This document shows, one piece after another, positions 16,714 through 26,533 of a stretch of 64,000 nucleotides of DNA. The first letter of the stretch is position 1. Each line of letters starts with the position of its first letter. The stretch is from Streptomyces asoensis (lineage in GTDB: Bacteria > Actinomycetota > Actinomycetes > Streptomycetales > Streptomycetaceae): assembly GCF_016860545.1 (NCBI RefSeq), contig NZ_BNEB01000005.1:1736001-1800000 (forward strand), given 5' to 3'. The notes beneath the pieces are model-generated. The model was not told the origin of the DNA. It made no database searches and worked only from the letters and a program-made list of their open reading frames with translations. Both the position numbers and the translations under genes were made by a program.

Positions 16714-18033
16714 TCAGCCGTCGCCCTCGGAGCCGGGCTCCTCGCGGCGTACGGGGACGAGCAGGGTGAAGGCGGCTGGACGGCGGCTGGTCAGGGAGAG
16801 TCTGCCGCCCAGGGACACGGCCAGATCGCGGGCGAGGGACAGGCCGATGCCGGAGCCCTCCCCCGCGCCGGTGCGGCCGCGGTCGAACAGCCGGGACGCC
16901 TCGCCGTCCACCGCGCCCTCGTCGGTCACATCGAAAGCGACGGCCTCCCCGAGGTCGCGGGCCGTGAGGCGCACGGTGCCGCGCCCGTGGACGCGCGCGT
17001 TCTCCAGCAGGACGCCGAGGATCTCGGTGACGGGGGCGCCGAGGACGCGAACGTCGTCCCCCGTCTCGAGGACCGCGGCCTCCAGGCGTCTGCCGTCGCG
17101 GGCGAACAGTCCGTGCCAGCGCTCCTCGGTCTCGCGCAGCAGCTGCGACACGGGCGTGTCGGGGGCGGGCCGACGCGGCAGGCCGTGGGAGCGGGACAGG
17201 CGCAGCACCTCCTCCACCGTCCGGTGCAGGCGGCGTGTGGTGGCCAGGGCCTCCTCCAGGGCGGGCCGCAGCCGGGCGTCGTCGTCCTGGGCAATCCCCG
17301 CCTCCAGGGTGAGCTGCAGCCCGGCGAGCGGGGTGCGCAGCTGGTGGGAGGCGTTGGCGGTGAAGTCGCGCTCGTGGCGCAGGAGTTCGGTCAGGCTGTG
17401 CAGCATCTCGTTGTGGGTCCGCGCGACCTGGTCGATCTCGGCGACGCTGCTGGGCGCGGCCCGGGCGCTCAGGTCGCCTGCGGTGACGGCCCGGCAGTGC
17501 CGGGAGAGGTCCTCCAGCGGCGCGGCCAGCACCCGCGCCTGCCTGCGGGCGACGAGGACGGCCACGGTCAGCGCGAGGGCGCAGACCCCGGCGAGGACCG
17601 CCCAGGCGATCAGGACCCGGTGGCGTACGGCGGCTGCGGGCGAGGAGGCCCGTACGACGCCGATCACCCGCTCGGCGTGCGAGACGGGTACCGCGACGAC
17701 CAGGTCGCCGCCCGGCCGGCCGCGCACCACCTCCGCGGCCAGCGCCCGTCGCACGGCCGCGTCGCCGGTGCGGGGGCCGGTGCCGGCCCGCAGCCGCAGC
17801 GAGGGGTCGTACAGACCGAGACCGCCGTCGGGCGGTGGCGCGGGCAGTTCCACGGGGTCGCCGGTCGCGTAGTCCGGGCTGACGCGTACCGCCCCCGACA
17901 GAGCCGCCCGCTCCAGGGTGTCGCGCTGGTCGGCGTAGAGGGACGACCTGATCGCCAGGGCCAGCGGGACGGCGAGGAGGACGACGGCGACCAGGGCGGC
18001 GGTGAGGGCGACTCGCACCACGCGCTGTCTCAT
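16714..18033 (-). CDS. Membrane sensor histidine kinase of an ABC-linked two-component system
   Basis: 439 residues: membrane helices at about 8-28 and 139-162, a ~110-residue extracytoplasmic part, HAMP, His230 in ASHQLRTPLAGL, N box VLLENARVHG, and a diverged GEGSGIGLSLARDL G2 box. It is divergent from the lipoprotein-ABC-regulator run; the probable partner is the regulator at 22929-23657. Such kinases often sense envelope stress or peptides handled by the adjacent ABC permease; here that is inference. Confidence 0.9.
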   Translation of the reverse strand: MRQRVVRVALTAALVAVVLLAVPLALAIRSSLYADQRDTLERAALSGAVRVSPDYATGDPVELPAPPPDGGLGLYDPSLRLRAGTGPRTGDAAVRRALAAEVVRGRPGGDLVVAVPVSHAERVIGVVRASSPAAAVRHRVLIAWAVLAGVCALALTVAVLVARRQARVLAAPLEDLSRHCRAVTAGDLSARAAPSSVAEIDQVARTHNEMLHSLTELLRHERDFTANASHQLRTPLAGLQLTLEAGIAQDDDARLRPALEEALATTRRLHRTVEEVLRLSRSHGLPRRPAPDTPVSQLLRETEERWHGLFARDGRRLEAAVLETGDDVRVLGAPVTEILGVLLENARVHGRGTVRLTARDLGEAVAFDVTDEGAVDGEASRLFDRGRTGAGEGSGIGLSLARDLAVSLGGRLSLTSRRPAAFTLLVPVRREEPGSEGDG

Positions 18034-18191
18034 GCCCCCATCCTGCGGGCGCCCGGCCGGTCCGTGGGCGGTGCGCCACGCGCTTTTGCCGTCGTCTAAC
18101 CGTCGGCGTGCGGGGCGTTAACCGACGGCTCTCTAGCGTCGGTGACATGGCAGGAGAGCAGGACCCGGCAGTAGCTCGGGAGGGCAGTGGC

Positions 18192-18815
18192 ATGTCGTAC
18201 AAACGTATCTCCGCCGGCCTCGTCGCAGTGACGGTGGTCGCGGCCGTGATCGCGGGGTGTTCCGGATCGTCGTCCGGGGCGCATTCCGGCTCGGGTTCGA
18301 CGGCCCCGGTGCGGGCGGCGAACCCGGCCCCCACCGAGTCGAACCCGCCCGGCGACATCCCCGACAACCAGGTGTTCGTGGCCTACCGTCCCACCGGCGG
18401 CTTCACCGGATTCACGGTGAAGGTACCGGAGGGTTGGGCCCGCACCGACAAGGGCGCAACGACCGTCTTCACGGACAAGCTGAACAGCGTCACCATCGCC
18501 ACGGCCAACGCCTCCACCGCCCCGACCGTCACCTCCGTCAAGAACACGGTCGTACCTCGACTGCGCGGGCAGGTGCCGAAGTTCGCATCGCCGAAGGTGT
18601 CGCAGGTGACCCGTAAAGCGGGCCCCGTCGTCCTCCTCGCCTACCAGGGCGACTCGGCCAAGGACCCGGTCACCGGCAAGGTGGTGCGCGACGCGTTCGA
18701 GCGGTACGCCTTCTACCGGCAGGGCCACGAGGTGGACCTGACGCTGTCCGGCCCGGTCAACGCCGACAACGTCGACCCGTGGCGGATCGTCAGCGACTCG
18801 TTCGCGTGGCGGTGA
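18192..18815 (+). CDS. Secreted lipoprotein, LpqN/LpqT-like
   Basis: 207 residues with a lipoprotein signal: hydrophobic segment then VIAGCS, lipidation at Cys22. The mature part starts with a Ser/Gly-rich linker and then one domain containing GGFTGFTVKVPEGWARTD and NVDPWRIVSDSF, resembling the LpqN/LpqT fold; that assignment is tentative. It heads the run lipoprotein-ATPase-ATPase-permease-regulator, its stop overlaps the next start, and the divergent kinase is 158 bases away. It may be an extracytoplasmic partner of the FtsX-like permease. Confidence 0.75.
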   Translation: MSYKRISAGLVAVTVVAAVIAGCSGSSSGAHSGSGSTAPVRAANPAPTESNPPGDIPDNQVFVAYRPTGGFTGFTVKVPEGWARTDKGATTVFTDKLNSVTIATANASTAPTVTSVKNTVVPRLRGQVPKFASPKVSQVTRKAGPVVLLAYQGDSAKDPVTGKVVRDAFERYAFYRQGHEVDLTLSGPVNADNVDPWRIVSDSFAWR

Positions 18816-19561
18816 GTGCGATGCCCGCCGGACCGTCCGACGACGACGTGGTGCTGGCCGCCCGGGAGCTCTACCGCTTCTACCGGGCCGGCGAGGAGGA
18901 GACGCTCGCGCTGCGCGGAGTGTCACTGCGGGTACGGCGGGGGGAGACGGTCGCCGTCGTCGGCCCGTCAGGGGCGGGCAAGTCGACCCTGCTGGCGTGC
19001 CTGGCCGGGCTCGACGAGCCGTCGGGCGGCGAGGTCCGGGTGGCGGGCGTGCGCATCAGCCACCGGCCCGAGACCGAACGCGCCCGGCTGCGCGCGCGCC
19101 ATGTGGGAGTGCTCCTGCAGTCCCATAACCTACTGCCGCATCTGACCGTGCGCGACAACATCCGACTCGCCCAGCATGCGGTGCGCGGCCGTCCCGCCGT
19201 GCGGGCCGCAGCGCTGCTGGAACAGATGGGGCTCGGGCGGCGGTCGGGCGCGCTGCCGCGGCAGCTGTCCGGCGGTGAGCTGGCCCGGGCCGGGCTCGCC
19301 GTCGCGCTGGCCAACTCCCCCGCCGTGCTACTGGCCGACGAGCCGACCGGCGAACTCGACGGCGTGACCGAGGAGTTGGTGCTGCGGATGCTGCGGGACC
19401 GGGCGGCAGACGGTTGCGCGGTGCTGATCGTGACGCACAGCGCGGAAGCGGTGCGGGGCGCCGACCGAGTGATCACACTGGACGATGGGCGGGCCCGCGA
19501 GGGACACGAGGGACACGAGGGAACCGCTCAGGCGAAGGAGAGCAGCCATGTCCTCCGCTGA
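18812..19561 (+). CDS. ABC transporter ATPase (LolD/MacB type), first of two
   Basis: 249 residues with Walker A GPSGAGKSTLL, Q-loop region LLQSHNLLPHLTVRDN, signature LSGGELARAG, Walker B AVLLADEPTGELD and the switch His in VTHS. The GTG at 18812 gives a 4-base overlap with the lipoprotein stop; ATG 18821 is an alternative. Its end overlaps the next ATPase gene. Works with the FtsX-like permease. Confidence 0.92.
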   Translation: MSAMPAGPSDDDVVLAARELYRFYRAGEEETLALRGVSLRVRRGETVAVVGPSGAGKSTLLACLAGLDEPSGGEVRVAGVRISHRPETERARLRARHVGVLLQSHNLLPHLTVRDNIRLAQHAVRGRPAVRAAALLEQMGLGRRSGALPRQLSGGELARAGLAVALANSPAVLLADEPTGELDGVTEELVLRMLRDRAADGCAVLIVTHSAEAVRGADRVITLDDGRAREGHEGHEGTAQAKESSHVLR

Positions 19562-20237
19562 CCTGCTCGTCTCCTGCCGGGGCGTCGCGCTCACCTTCGG
19601 CCGGGGCCACACCGCCGTGGTGGCGGTGCACGGCGCCGATCTGGACGTCCGCTCCGGCGACCGGCTGGCGATCGTGGGACCGTCCGGGTCGGGGAAGTCG
19701 TCCCTGCTCCATCTGCTGGCCGGGCTCGAACGCCCCACCAGCGGCACGATCACCCGGCCCGGACTCCACGCCCCCCGGGACATCGGCCTCGTCTTCCAGG
19801 CCGACAGCCTCATCCCCGCCCTCGACGTCACGGAGAACACCGCGCTGCCGCTCGTCCTGGCGGGACGTCCGCAGGAGGACACCCTCCGTCCGGTCGCCGA
19901 GGCGCTCGACGTGGTCGGCGCGGCCGGGCTGGCCGACCGGCTGCCCGACGAGATCTCCGGCGGCCAGGCCCAGCGAGTGGCTGTGGCCCGGGTGCTGGCG
20001 CAGGCGCCGCGGCTGATCCTCGCGGACGAGCCCACCGGCCGCCTCGACCACGCCACCGGCGCCCGCGTCCTGGACGCCCTGCTCGCGGCGGCCGACCGGA
20101 CGGGCGCGGCCCTCGTCGTCACCACCCACGACCCCGCCGTCGCCGCCCGGCTCACCCTTCGGCGGCACATGCGCGACGGCCGGCTGCTCGCCCTCGAAGC
20201 AGCACCAGCGCCGGACCCACGAGGGAGCCTGTCATGA
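19548..20237 (+). CDS. ABC transporter ATPase (LolD/MacB type), second of two
   Basis: 229 residues: Walker A GPSGSGKSSLL, signature ISGGQAQRVAVARVL, Walker B RLILADEPTGRLD, and VTTHDP. ATG 19548 has a GAAGGAG site and starts inside the end of the preceding ATPase gene; its stop overlaps the permease ATG. Two different ATPases next to one permease suggest an ATPase heterodimer, which is unusual for this class. Confidence 0.92.
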   Translation: MSSADLLVSCRGVALTFGRGHTAVVAVHGADLDVRSGDRLAIVGPSGSGKSSLLHLLAGLERPTSGTITRPGLHAPRDIGLVFQADSLIPALDVTENTALPLVLAGRPQEDTLRPVAEALDVVGAAGLADRLPDEISGGQAQRVAVARVLAQAPRLILADEPTGRLDHATGARVLDALLAAADRTGAALVVTTHDPAVAARLTLRRHMRDGRLLALEAAPAPDPRGSLS

Positions 20238-22876
20238 TCACCGCCTGGGCGGCCGGACTGGCCCGCCACCGCATCGGACGGCTCCTGGCCGCCGTCGCCG
20301 GGATCGCCCTCGCCGTCGCCCTGGTCGCCGCGCTCGGCTCCTTCCTCACCGCGTCCAAGGCGACCATGACCCAGCGCGCGGTCCGCTCGGTCGCCGTGGA
20401 CTGGCAGGTCGAGGTACAGCCGGGCGCCGACCCGAACGCCGTCCGGTCGCTGGTGCAGGCCGCCGGCGGCACCCGGGCCGCGCTGCCCGTCGGCTTCGCC
20501 CGCACCACCGGCTTCACCGCCACCGTGGGAGGCAGCACACAGACGACCGGCCCCGGCGTCGCGCTCGGCCTGCCGGCCGGCTACCGCAGCCAGTTCCCCG
20601 ACGAACTGCGCACGCTCTCCGGCTCCGGCACCGGCGTCCTGCTCGCCCAGCAGACCGCCTCCAACCTGCACGCCGCCCCCGGCGACACCATCGGCGTACG
20701 GCTGCCCGGCGCCGGACTGCGGCAGGTGCGGGTGGACGGCGTGGTCGACCTGCCCCAGGCCGACTCCCTGTTCCAGAAGGTCGGCGCGCCAACACAGTCC
20801 CAGCCGACCGCTCCCCCGGACAACGTCGTCCTCCTGCCCGCCGCCCGGTTCGCCTCCCTCACCCGGGGAGCCACCGACGTCACCACCCAGATCCACGTGG
20901 CCCGCGACGCGAGACTGCCGGCCGACCCGGCCGCCGCCTTCACCTCGGTCACCGGTGCCGCACACCACCTGGAGGCCAGGTCGGCCGGTTCCGCGCTCGT
21001 CGGCAACAACCTGGGCGCGGCCCTCGACTCCGCCCGCCAGGACGCCCTCTACGCCCAGATCCTCTTCCTCTTCCTCGGCGTGCCCGGCGCCGTCCTGGCC
21101 GCCGCCCTGACGGTGGCGGTCGCAGCGGCCGGCGGCGAACGGCGTCGCCGGGAGCAGGGCCTGCTACGGCTGCGCGGGCTACGTCCCCGTCAGATCACCG
21201 CGCTCGCGGGCCTGGAGGCCGCGCTGGTCGGGGCCGTCGGCGGCCTGGCGGGGCTCGGGCTTGCCGCGCTCACCGGCCGCCTCGCCTTCGGGGCCGCCTC
21301 CTTCGGGGCGGGCGCGGGCACCTGGGCCCTCTGGTACGCCGTCGCCTTCGTCCTCGGCGTGGCCGTGGCCGCCGCCGCCGTGCTCGTGCCCGCCCTGCGG
21401 GATCTGCGCACGGTGACCGTCGCCGACACCAGGCGGGAGCCGCGCGGGTCGCGTTCGCCCTGGTGGCTGCGGTACGGCCTGGACTTCGCGCTGCTGACCG
21501 GCTCCTGGCTGGTGTTCCGCGCCTCCTCCGGCAACCAGTACGCCCTCGTCCTCGCCCCGGAGGGCGTACCCAGCGTGTCCGTCTCCTACTGGGCGTTCCT
21601 CGGCCCGGCCCTGTTGTGGCTGGGCGCGGCCCTGCTGCTGTGGCGGCTGACCCTGCTGGTCCTCGCCCACGGCCGGCCGGCCCTGGCCCGCCTCGCCCGG
21701 CCGCTGACCGCGACCCTCGCCACGACCACGGCGGCCGTGCTCTCCCGCCGCCGGCGGCCGCTGGCCCGCTCCGTGGTACTGCTCGCCCTCGCCGTGTCGT
21801 TCGCGATCTCGACGGCCGTCTTCAACTCCACCTACCGTCAGCAGTCCGAAGTCGACGCCCGCCTCACCAACGGCGCGGACGTCACCGTCACCGAACCGCC
21901 CGGCGCACAGGTCCGGGCGAGCGCGGCCGACACGCTGAAGGTCTCCGGCGTCCGGAACGTCGAGCCCCTCCAGCACCGCTACGCCTACGTCGGCTCCGAC
22001 CTCCAGGACCTCTACGGCGTCCGGCCCGCCACCGTCGCGAAGGCGACCTCGCTCCAGGACGCCTACTTCTCGGGCGGCACGGCCGGTCAGCTGATGCACC
22101 GGCTCGCCCAGCGCCCCGACAACCTGCTGGTCAGCGCGGAGACCGTGCACGACTTCCAGCTCTCCCCCGGCGACACCGTCAACCTCCGGATCCAGGACGC
22201 CCGCACGAAAACGCTGCGCACCGTGCCCTTCCACTACGCCGGGATCGTCAAGGAGTTCCCGACCGCGCCGAAGGACAGCTTCTTCGTCGCCAACGCCGCG
22301 TACGTCGCGAGGGCGACCGGCAGCGACGCGGTCGGCGCCTTCCTGCTCGACACGGGCGGCAGCCACCAGCAGCAGATCGCCGCGCATCTGCGCAAGCAGC
22401 TGGGCACCGGCGCCACGGTCACCGACCTGACGCAGACGCGCGGCACGGTCGGCACCAGTCTGACCTCCGTCGACCTGGCCGGACTCACCCGGATCGAGCT
22501 GGCCTTCGCGGTGCTGCTGGCCGCCGGGGCGGGAGGGCTCGTCCTCGCCCTGGGCCTCGCCGAGCGCCGCCGTACCTTCGCCGTGGCCACCGTCCTGGGC
22601 GCTCGCAGCGGCCAACTGCGCGGCATGGTCCTCACCGAGGCCCTGCTGCTGGCCGCCGGTGGCCTGGCGGGCGGCGCCCTCATCGGCTGGGCCCTGTCCG
22701 AGATGCTCGTGAAGGTCCTGACGGGTGTCTTCGATCCGCCGCCCGCGAGTCTGTCGGTGCCGGGCGGCTACCTGGCCCTGACCGCGGGCGCGGCCGTCGT
22801 CGCCGTACTGGCGGCCGCGCTGAACGGCATCCGCAGCGCCGGCCGGCCCGCCGTGGAGGAGCTGCGTGACCTGTGA
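20234..22876 (+). CDS. FtsX-like ABC permease with duplicated membrane modules
   Basis: 880 residues. One membrane helix near the N-terminus is followed by a ~230-residue extracytoplasmic region, a three-helix FtsX block (about 280-390), more helices (420-540), a second ~190-residue outer region, and a final three-helix block ending in LTAGAAVVAVLAAALNGI. Two FtsX domains in one chain fit the type that pairs with LolD-like ATPases to act on the envelope or outside the membrane. ATGA overlap with the ATPase before it. Confidence 0.9.
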   Translation: MITAWAAGLARHRIGRLLAAVAGIALAVALVAALGSFLTASKATMTQRAVRSVAVDWQVEVQPGADPNAVRSLVQAAGGTRAALPVGFARTTGFTATVGGSTQTTGPGVALGLPAGYRSQFPDELRTLSGSGTGVLLAQQTASNLHAAPGDTIGVRLPGAGLRQVRVDGVVDLPQADSLFQKVGAPTQSQPTAPPDNVVLLPAARFASLTRGATDVTTQIHVARDARLPADPAAAFTSVTGAAHHLEARSAGSALVGNNLGAALDSARQDALYAQILFLFLGVPGAVLAAALTVAVAAAGGERRRREQGLLRLRGLRPRQITALAGLEAALVGAVGGLAGLGLAALTGRLAFGAASFGAGAGTWALWYAVAFVLGVAVAAAAVLVPALRDLRTVTVADTRREPRGSRSPWWLRYGLDFALLTGSWLVFRASSGNQYALVLAPEGVPSVSVSYWAFLGPALLWLGAALLLWRLTLLVLAHGRPALARLARPLTATLATTTAAVLSRRRRPLARSVVLLALAVSFAISTAVFNSTYRQQSEVDARLTNGADVTVTEPPGAQVRASAADTLKVSGVRNVEPLQHRYAYVGSDLQDLYGVRPATVAKATSLQDAYFSGGTAGQLMHRLAQRPDNLLVSAETVHDFQLSPGDTVNLRIQDARTKTLRTVPFHYAGIVKEFPTAPKDSFFVANAAYVARATGSDAVGAFLLDTGGSHQQQIAAHLRKQLGTGATVTDLTQTRGTVGTSLTSVDLAGLTRIELAFAVLLAAGAGGLVLALGLAERRRTFAVATVLGARSGQLRGMVLTEALLLAAGGLAGGALIGWALSEMLVKVLTGVFDPPPASLSVPGGYLALTAGAAVVAVLAAALNGIRSAGRPAVEELRDL

Positions 22877-22928
22877 GCGGACGGGAGTGGACGGGCCGCG
22901 TGCGTCGCCCGCTCCTACGCTGTCCAGC

Positions 22929-23657
22929 ATGCGTACGCACGCGACCGCCGACCCGAGCCGTCACCGCGTCCTCATCGTCGAGGACGACGAGACCATCGGC
23001 CGCCACCTGGAGACCGGCCTGCGCGGCAACGGCTACGCACCGACCTGGAGCCGGACGGGCTCCGCGGCGCTGACCGAGGCCGCGCGGACGCCGTACGACG
23101 TGCTGCTGCTCGACCTGGGACTGCCCGACATGGACGGTCTGGACGTCGCGCGCGCCGTGCGCGCCCGGCACCCTGACCTGCTGATCGTCATCCTGACAGC
23201 CCGCACGGACGACATCGACGTAGTCGCCGGGCTGGACGCGGGGGCGGACGACTACCTCGTCAAGCCCTTCACTCTGACCGTGCTGCTCGCCCGGCTCCGC
23301 GCCCATCTGCGCCGCCGGGTCGTCGCCTCGCCGCCGCAGGAACCCGTCCGGCTGGCCGACCTCGTCCTCGACGTCGTGGCCCGCCGCTGCACGCTGCTCG
23401 ACGTGGACATCGACCTGCGTCCCAAGGAGTTCGACCTGCTCGCCGTCCTGGCCCGGCACGCAGGGGAGGCCGTCTCCCGGGAGACCCTGATGGCCGAGGT
23501 CTGGGACGAGAACTGGTTCGGCTCCACCAAGACCCTCGATGTCACCATGGCCGGCCTGCGCCGCCGCCTCGCGCAGGCCGCCGACGCCTCGGTCCGCCCC
23601 ACCGTCCTGCCCCGCATCAGCACCTTGCGCGGGCACGGCTACCGCCTGGAACTCTGA
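22929..23657 (+). CDS. OmpR-family response regulator
   Basis: 242 residues: receiver with VEDDE, phosphoacceptor Asp62 in LLLDLGLPDMDG and Lys in VKPF; winged-helix half with LRPKEFDLLAVLARH, a VWDENWFG turn and LRGHGYRLE. ATG 22929 was chosen because it starts just before the receiver's first strand; an in-frame start overlapping the permease end would add 21 atypical residues. Likely partner of the kinase at 16714-18033, with the ABC genes between them. Confidence 0.9.
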   Translation: MRTHATADPSRHRVLIVEDDETIGRHLETGLRGNGYAPTWSRTGSAALTEAARTPYDVLLLDLGLPDMDGLDVARAVRARHPDLLIVILTARTDDIDVVAGLDAGADDYLVKPFTLTVLLARLRAHLRRRVVASPPQEPVRLADLVLDVVARRCTLLDVDIDLRPKEFDLLAVLARHAGEAVSRETLMAEVWDENWFGSTKTLDVTMAGLRRRLAQAADASVRPTVLPRISTLRGHGYRLEL

Positions 23658-23720
23658 CGGGCCCCGCGGCGCGGCAGCAGCGAGCAGGCCGCCGGTCTTC
23701 CCGGCCGCCGCTCATCGGGT

Positions 23721-24389
23721 TCAGTCGGCGTTGGGCCGGGCGAGGCCGTGGTCGTAGGCGAAGATCACGGCCTGGATCCGGTCGCGGGCTCCGATCTTGG
23801 CCAGGACGCGGCCGACGTGGGTCTTGACGGTGGACTCGGAGAGCACGAACCGGGCGGCGATCTCGCCATTGGTCCAGCCCTTGCCGACGGCGACGAGGAT
23901 CTCCCGTTCGCGGTCGGTGAGGGATCCGAGCCTCGGGTCGTCGGCGGCGTTCCCCCGGTGGGCGGGGACGTACTGGGCGTACTCGTCCAGGAGGCGGCGG
24001 GTGAGGGCGGGTGCGATCACGGCGTCACCGGAGGCGACCGCGCGGATGCCAGCGAGGAGTTCCTCGGGGCGCGCGTCCTTGAGGAGGAAGCCGCTGGCGC
24101 CGGCCCGGATCGCGGCGTGGACGTACTCGTCGAGGTCGAACGTCGTGAGCACAAGGACGCGTGAGCGGCCGCCGGCGGCGACGATACGGCGGGTGGCCTC
24201 GATGCCGTCCATGCCGGGCATGCGGACGTCCATGAGGACGACGTCCGGGCGCAGTTCGGCGGCCTTGCGGACGGCCTCCGCGCCGTGGGCGGCCTCCCCG
24301 ACGACGTCGGTCTCGGGGACGGAGTCCAGGAGCAGGTGGAAGCCGTAGCGTTGCAGCGGCTGGTCGTCCACGATGAGGACGGTGGTCAC
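23721..24389 (-). CDS. NarL/LuxR-family response regulator
   Basis: 222 residues: receiver with VDDQ, Asp54 in VLMDVRMPGMDG and Lys in LLKDA; LuxR helix-turn-helix in LTDREREILVAVGKGWTNGEIA and LSESTVKTHVGRVLAKI. Its start overlaps the stop of the kinase gene by 4 bases. Last gene of a four-gene minus-strand unit: ABC ATPase, permease, kinase, regulator. Confidence 0.95.
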   Translation of the reverse strand: MTTVLIVDDQPLQRYGFHLLLDSVPETDVVGEAAHGAEAVRKAAELRPDVVLMDVRMPGMDGIEATRRIVAAGGRSRVLVLTTFDLDEYVHAAIRAGASGFLLKDARPEELLAGIRAVASGDAVIAPALTRRLLDEYAQYVPAHRGNAADDPRLGSLTDREREILVAVGKGWTNGEIAARFVLSESTVKTHVGRVLAKIGARDRIQAVIFAYDHGLARPNAD

Positions 24390-25675
24390 CGGTCACCGCC
24401 CCGGGGCGTGAGGTCGAGGACGGCTTCGACGCTCCACCCTCCGTCGTCCGTGGGTCCCGCGCTGACGGTGCCGCCGTACAGAGCGGCTCTTTCTCGCATG
24501 CCCACCAGGCCGTGCCCTTCCTCGTTCGGCGGTCCCGGCTGTGCGGCCGGGCCGGTGTCCTGGACCCGGATGCTCAGCCGGGTGTCCGTCACGGCGACCG
24601 CCAGGTGCGCCCGGGCGTCGTCGGCGGCGTGCTTCATGGTGTTGGTGAGGGCTTCCTGGACGATGCGGTACACCGTCAGCTGGACCCCGTCGTCCAGGGC
24701 CTCGGCGTCGCCGGAGGTCCGGTAGACGACCTCCAGTCCAGCGGCGCGCACCGTGGCGCACAGGGCGCCGACGTCCGCGATGCCGGGCTGCGGGCTGAGC
24801 TCGGGCCCGCCGGCCGGGCCGTCCCCGGTCTCGCGCAGTACGCCGAGCACGCGCCGCAGCTCGCCGAGGGCCTGCCGGCCGGTGTCGCCGATGAGCCGCA
24901 GGGCCTCCTTGCCCCGTTCGGGTGCGATGTCGGTGGCGTAGGCGCCGGCGTCGGCGAGCGTGATGATGACGGACAGGTTGTGGCCGACGATGTCGTGCAT
25001 CTCGCGCGCTACCCGGGTGCGTTCGGTGGCGGCCGCGAGTCTGCTGCGCTGGTCGCGCTCGATCTCCAGCCGGGCCGCCCGGTCCCGCAGTCCTGCGAGC
25101 TGGGCCCGGCGGATTCGTACCACGAGGCCGAGCGCGAGGGCCGCGGTCGCCGTGCTCAGCAGGAAGAACAGCGCGTCCCAGACGGACACGGCCGAGGACG
25201 CGCGGACGGCGACCAGCAGCATGGCCCCGGCCATCACCGCACCGGCCCACGGCAGCTGCCGCAGCCGACCGTGCAGGGCCAGGCTGTACAGGGCAATGAA
25301 GAGGGCGACGTCAGCGCGCAGCGCCGCGCCCAGGGACCATTGGAGGACGAACACCGCGGCGATGACGCCGAAGGCCGCCATCGGCCTGCGTCGCCGCCAC
25401 AGCAGGGGCAGCACCAGTCCTGCCTGCAGTGCCAGCATTCCCGCGACGGGCAGCTCGGTGAAGGCGAGCCGGAAGCGGCGTGGTCCGTCGCCGTCGTCCA
25501 CACCGCCGCGCAGCAGGTCGGGCAGGCAGAACATCAGGAAGACCACGATCAGGACCGCGGTGTCCAGCACCCACGGATGTGTCCGGTCGGCCTGCCGCAA
25601 CCGCTGGCCACCCCGGGACAGCCGGGCGACCAGCGGTCCCATCCCGCTGATGTCATCGTTGGTCACGGACGTCAC
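24386..25675 (-). CDS. NarL-type sensor histidine kinase
   Basis: 429 residues with about five or six membrane helices in residues 35-190 and no large outer domain, the HisKA_3 phosphoacceptor His227 in REMHDIVGHNLSV, and an HATPase half ending with GHGLVGMRERAALYGG. Pairs with the regulator overlapping its 3' end. An intramembrane-sensing kinase beside an ABC-2 exporter often controls that exporter. Confidence 0.94.
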   Translation of the reverse strand: MTSVTNDDISGMGPLVARLSRGGQRLRQADRTHPWVLDTAVLIVVFLMFCLPDLLRGGVDDGDGPRRFRLAFTELPVAGMLALQAGLVLPLLWRRRRPMAAFGVIAAVFVLQWSLGAALRADVALFIALYSLALHGRLRQLPWAGAVMAGAMLLVAVRASSAVSVWDALFFLLSTATAALALGLVVRIRRAQLAGLRDRAARLEIERDQRSRLAAATERTRVAREMHDIVGHNLSVIITLADAGAYATDIAPERGKEALRLIGDTGRQALGELRRVLGVLRETGDGPAGGPELSPQPGIADVGALCATVRAAGLEVVYRTSGDAEALDDGVQLTVYRIVQEALTNTMKHAADDARAHLAVAVTDTRLSIRVQDTGPAAQPGPPNEEGHGLVGMRERAALYGGTVSAGPTDDGGWSVEAVLDLTPRGGDR

Positions 25676-25693
25676 CTGTCCATGGTGCGGGCG

Positions 25694-26533
25694 TCAGACG
25701 TCGGTGCGCGCGAGCCGGTACGCCGCGCCGCCCAGCGCCAGCGCCGTCCAGCACAGGAAGACCATCAGCCCGGCGCCCGGCGACAGGGTCGTCGAGTCGT
25801 GGGTCAGCGCGAACATCGACTCACCCGCGTTGGACGGCAGATAGGGGCTTATGTCGTCCCGCCAGGAACTCGGCAGCAGGGAGATCAGCCCCGGGATCAG
25901 CATCAGGGCGGCGACCAGCACCGAGATCCCACCGGCCACCGACCGCAGCAGCGCGCCCAGCGCGGTTCCGATCACTCCGACGAGGCCGAGGTAGAGCCCG
26001 GCGCCCAGCAGACTCCGCAGTACGCCGGCGTGCGAGAGGCTCATGGCCGCGGGCGTGCCCGAGACGATTCCACTGCCGAACAGGAAGGCGACGAATCCAC
26101 CCACCGTCCCCACGACCAGGGCGACCAGTCCGAAGACAGCAGCCTTGGACCACAGCACGGGCAGCCGGCGGGGCACCGCCGCGAGCGTGGAACGGATCAT
26201 GCCGGTCGAGTACTCGCCCGCCGTGACCAGCACGCCGAGCACGCCGAGGGCAAGCTCGGCGAAGTTCGTGCCGAAGAGGGACAGGCTGACGGCCGTCGAA
26301 TCGGCGAAGTCCCGGTCCATGTGGCCGGAGCCGATCCCCGACTTGTAGCGGCTCGCGGAGATCAGGCCGAAGGCCACCAGGAAGAGCAGGCCGAGGCCCA
26401 GGGTGATCCAGGTCGAGCGCAGGGACCACAGCTTGGCCCACTCGGAGGCGAGCACGCGCCGTCCGGTCACCCGGTAGGCGGGGCGGGCGGGAGTGGTCCT
26501 GGGTTCCTCCGCGGTCGCGGTGAGGGTGCTCAT
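25694..26533 (-). CDS. ABC-2 type transporter permease
   Basis: 279 residues with six hydrophobic segments and a large first loop, as in ABC-2 permeases of the DrrB/NatB kind; GEYSTGMIRSTLAAVPRR is the typical cytoplasmic coupling segment. It overlaps the preceding ATPase gene by ATGA and is 18 bases before the kinase. Substrate unknown, possibly a peptide or drug. Confidence 0.9.
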   Translation of the reverse strand: MSTLTATAEEPRTTPARPAYRVTGRRVLASEWAKLWSLRSTWITLGLGLLFLVAFGLISASRYKSGIGSGHMDRDFADSTAVSLSLFGTNFAELALGVLGVLVTAGEYSTGMIRSTLAAVPRRLPVLWSKAAVFGLVALVVGTVGGFVAFLFGSGIVSGTPAAMSLSHAGVLRSLLGAGLYLGLVGVIGTALGALLRSVAGGISVLVAALMLIPGLISLLPSSWRDDISPYLPSNAGESMFALTHDSTTLSPGAGLMVFLCWTALALGGAAYRLARTDV

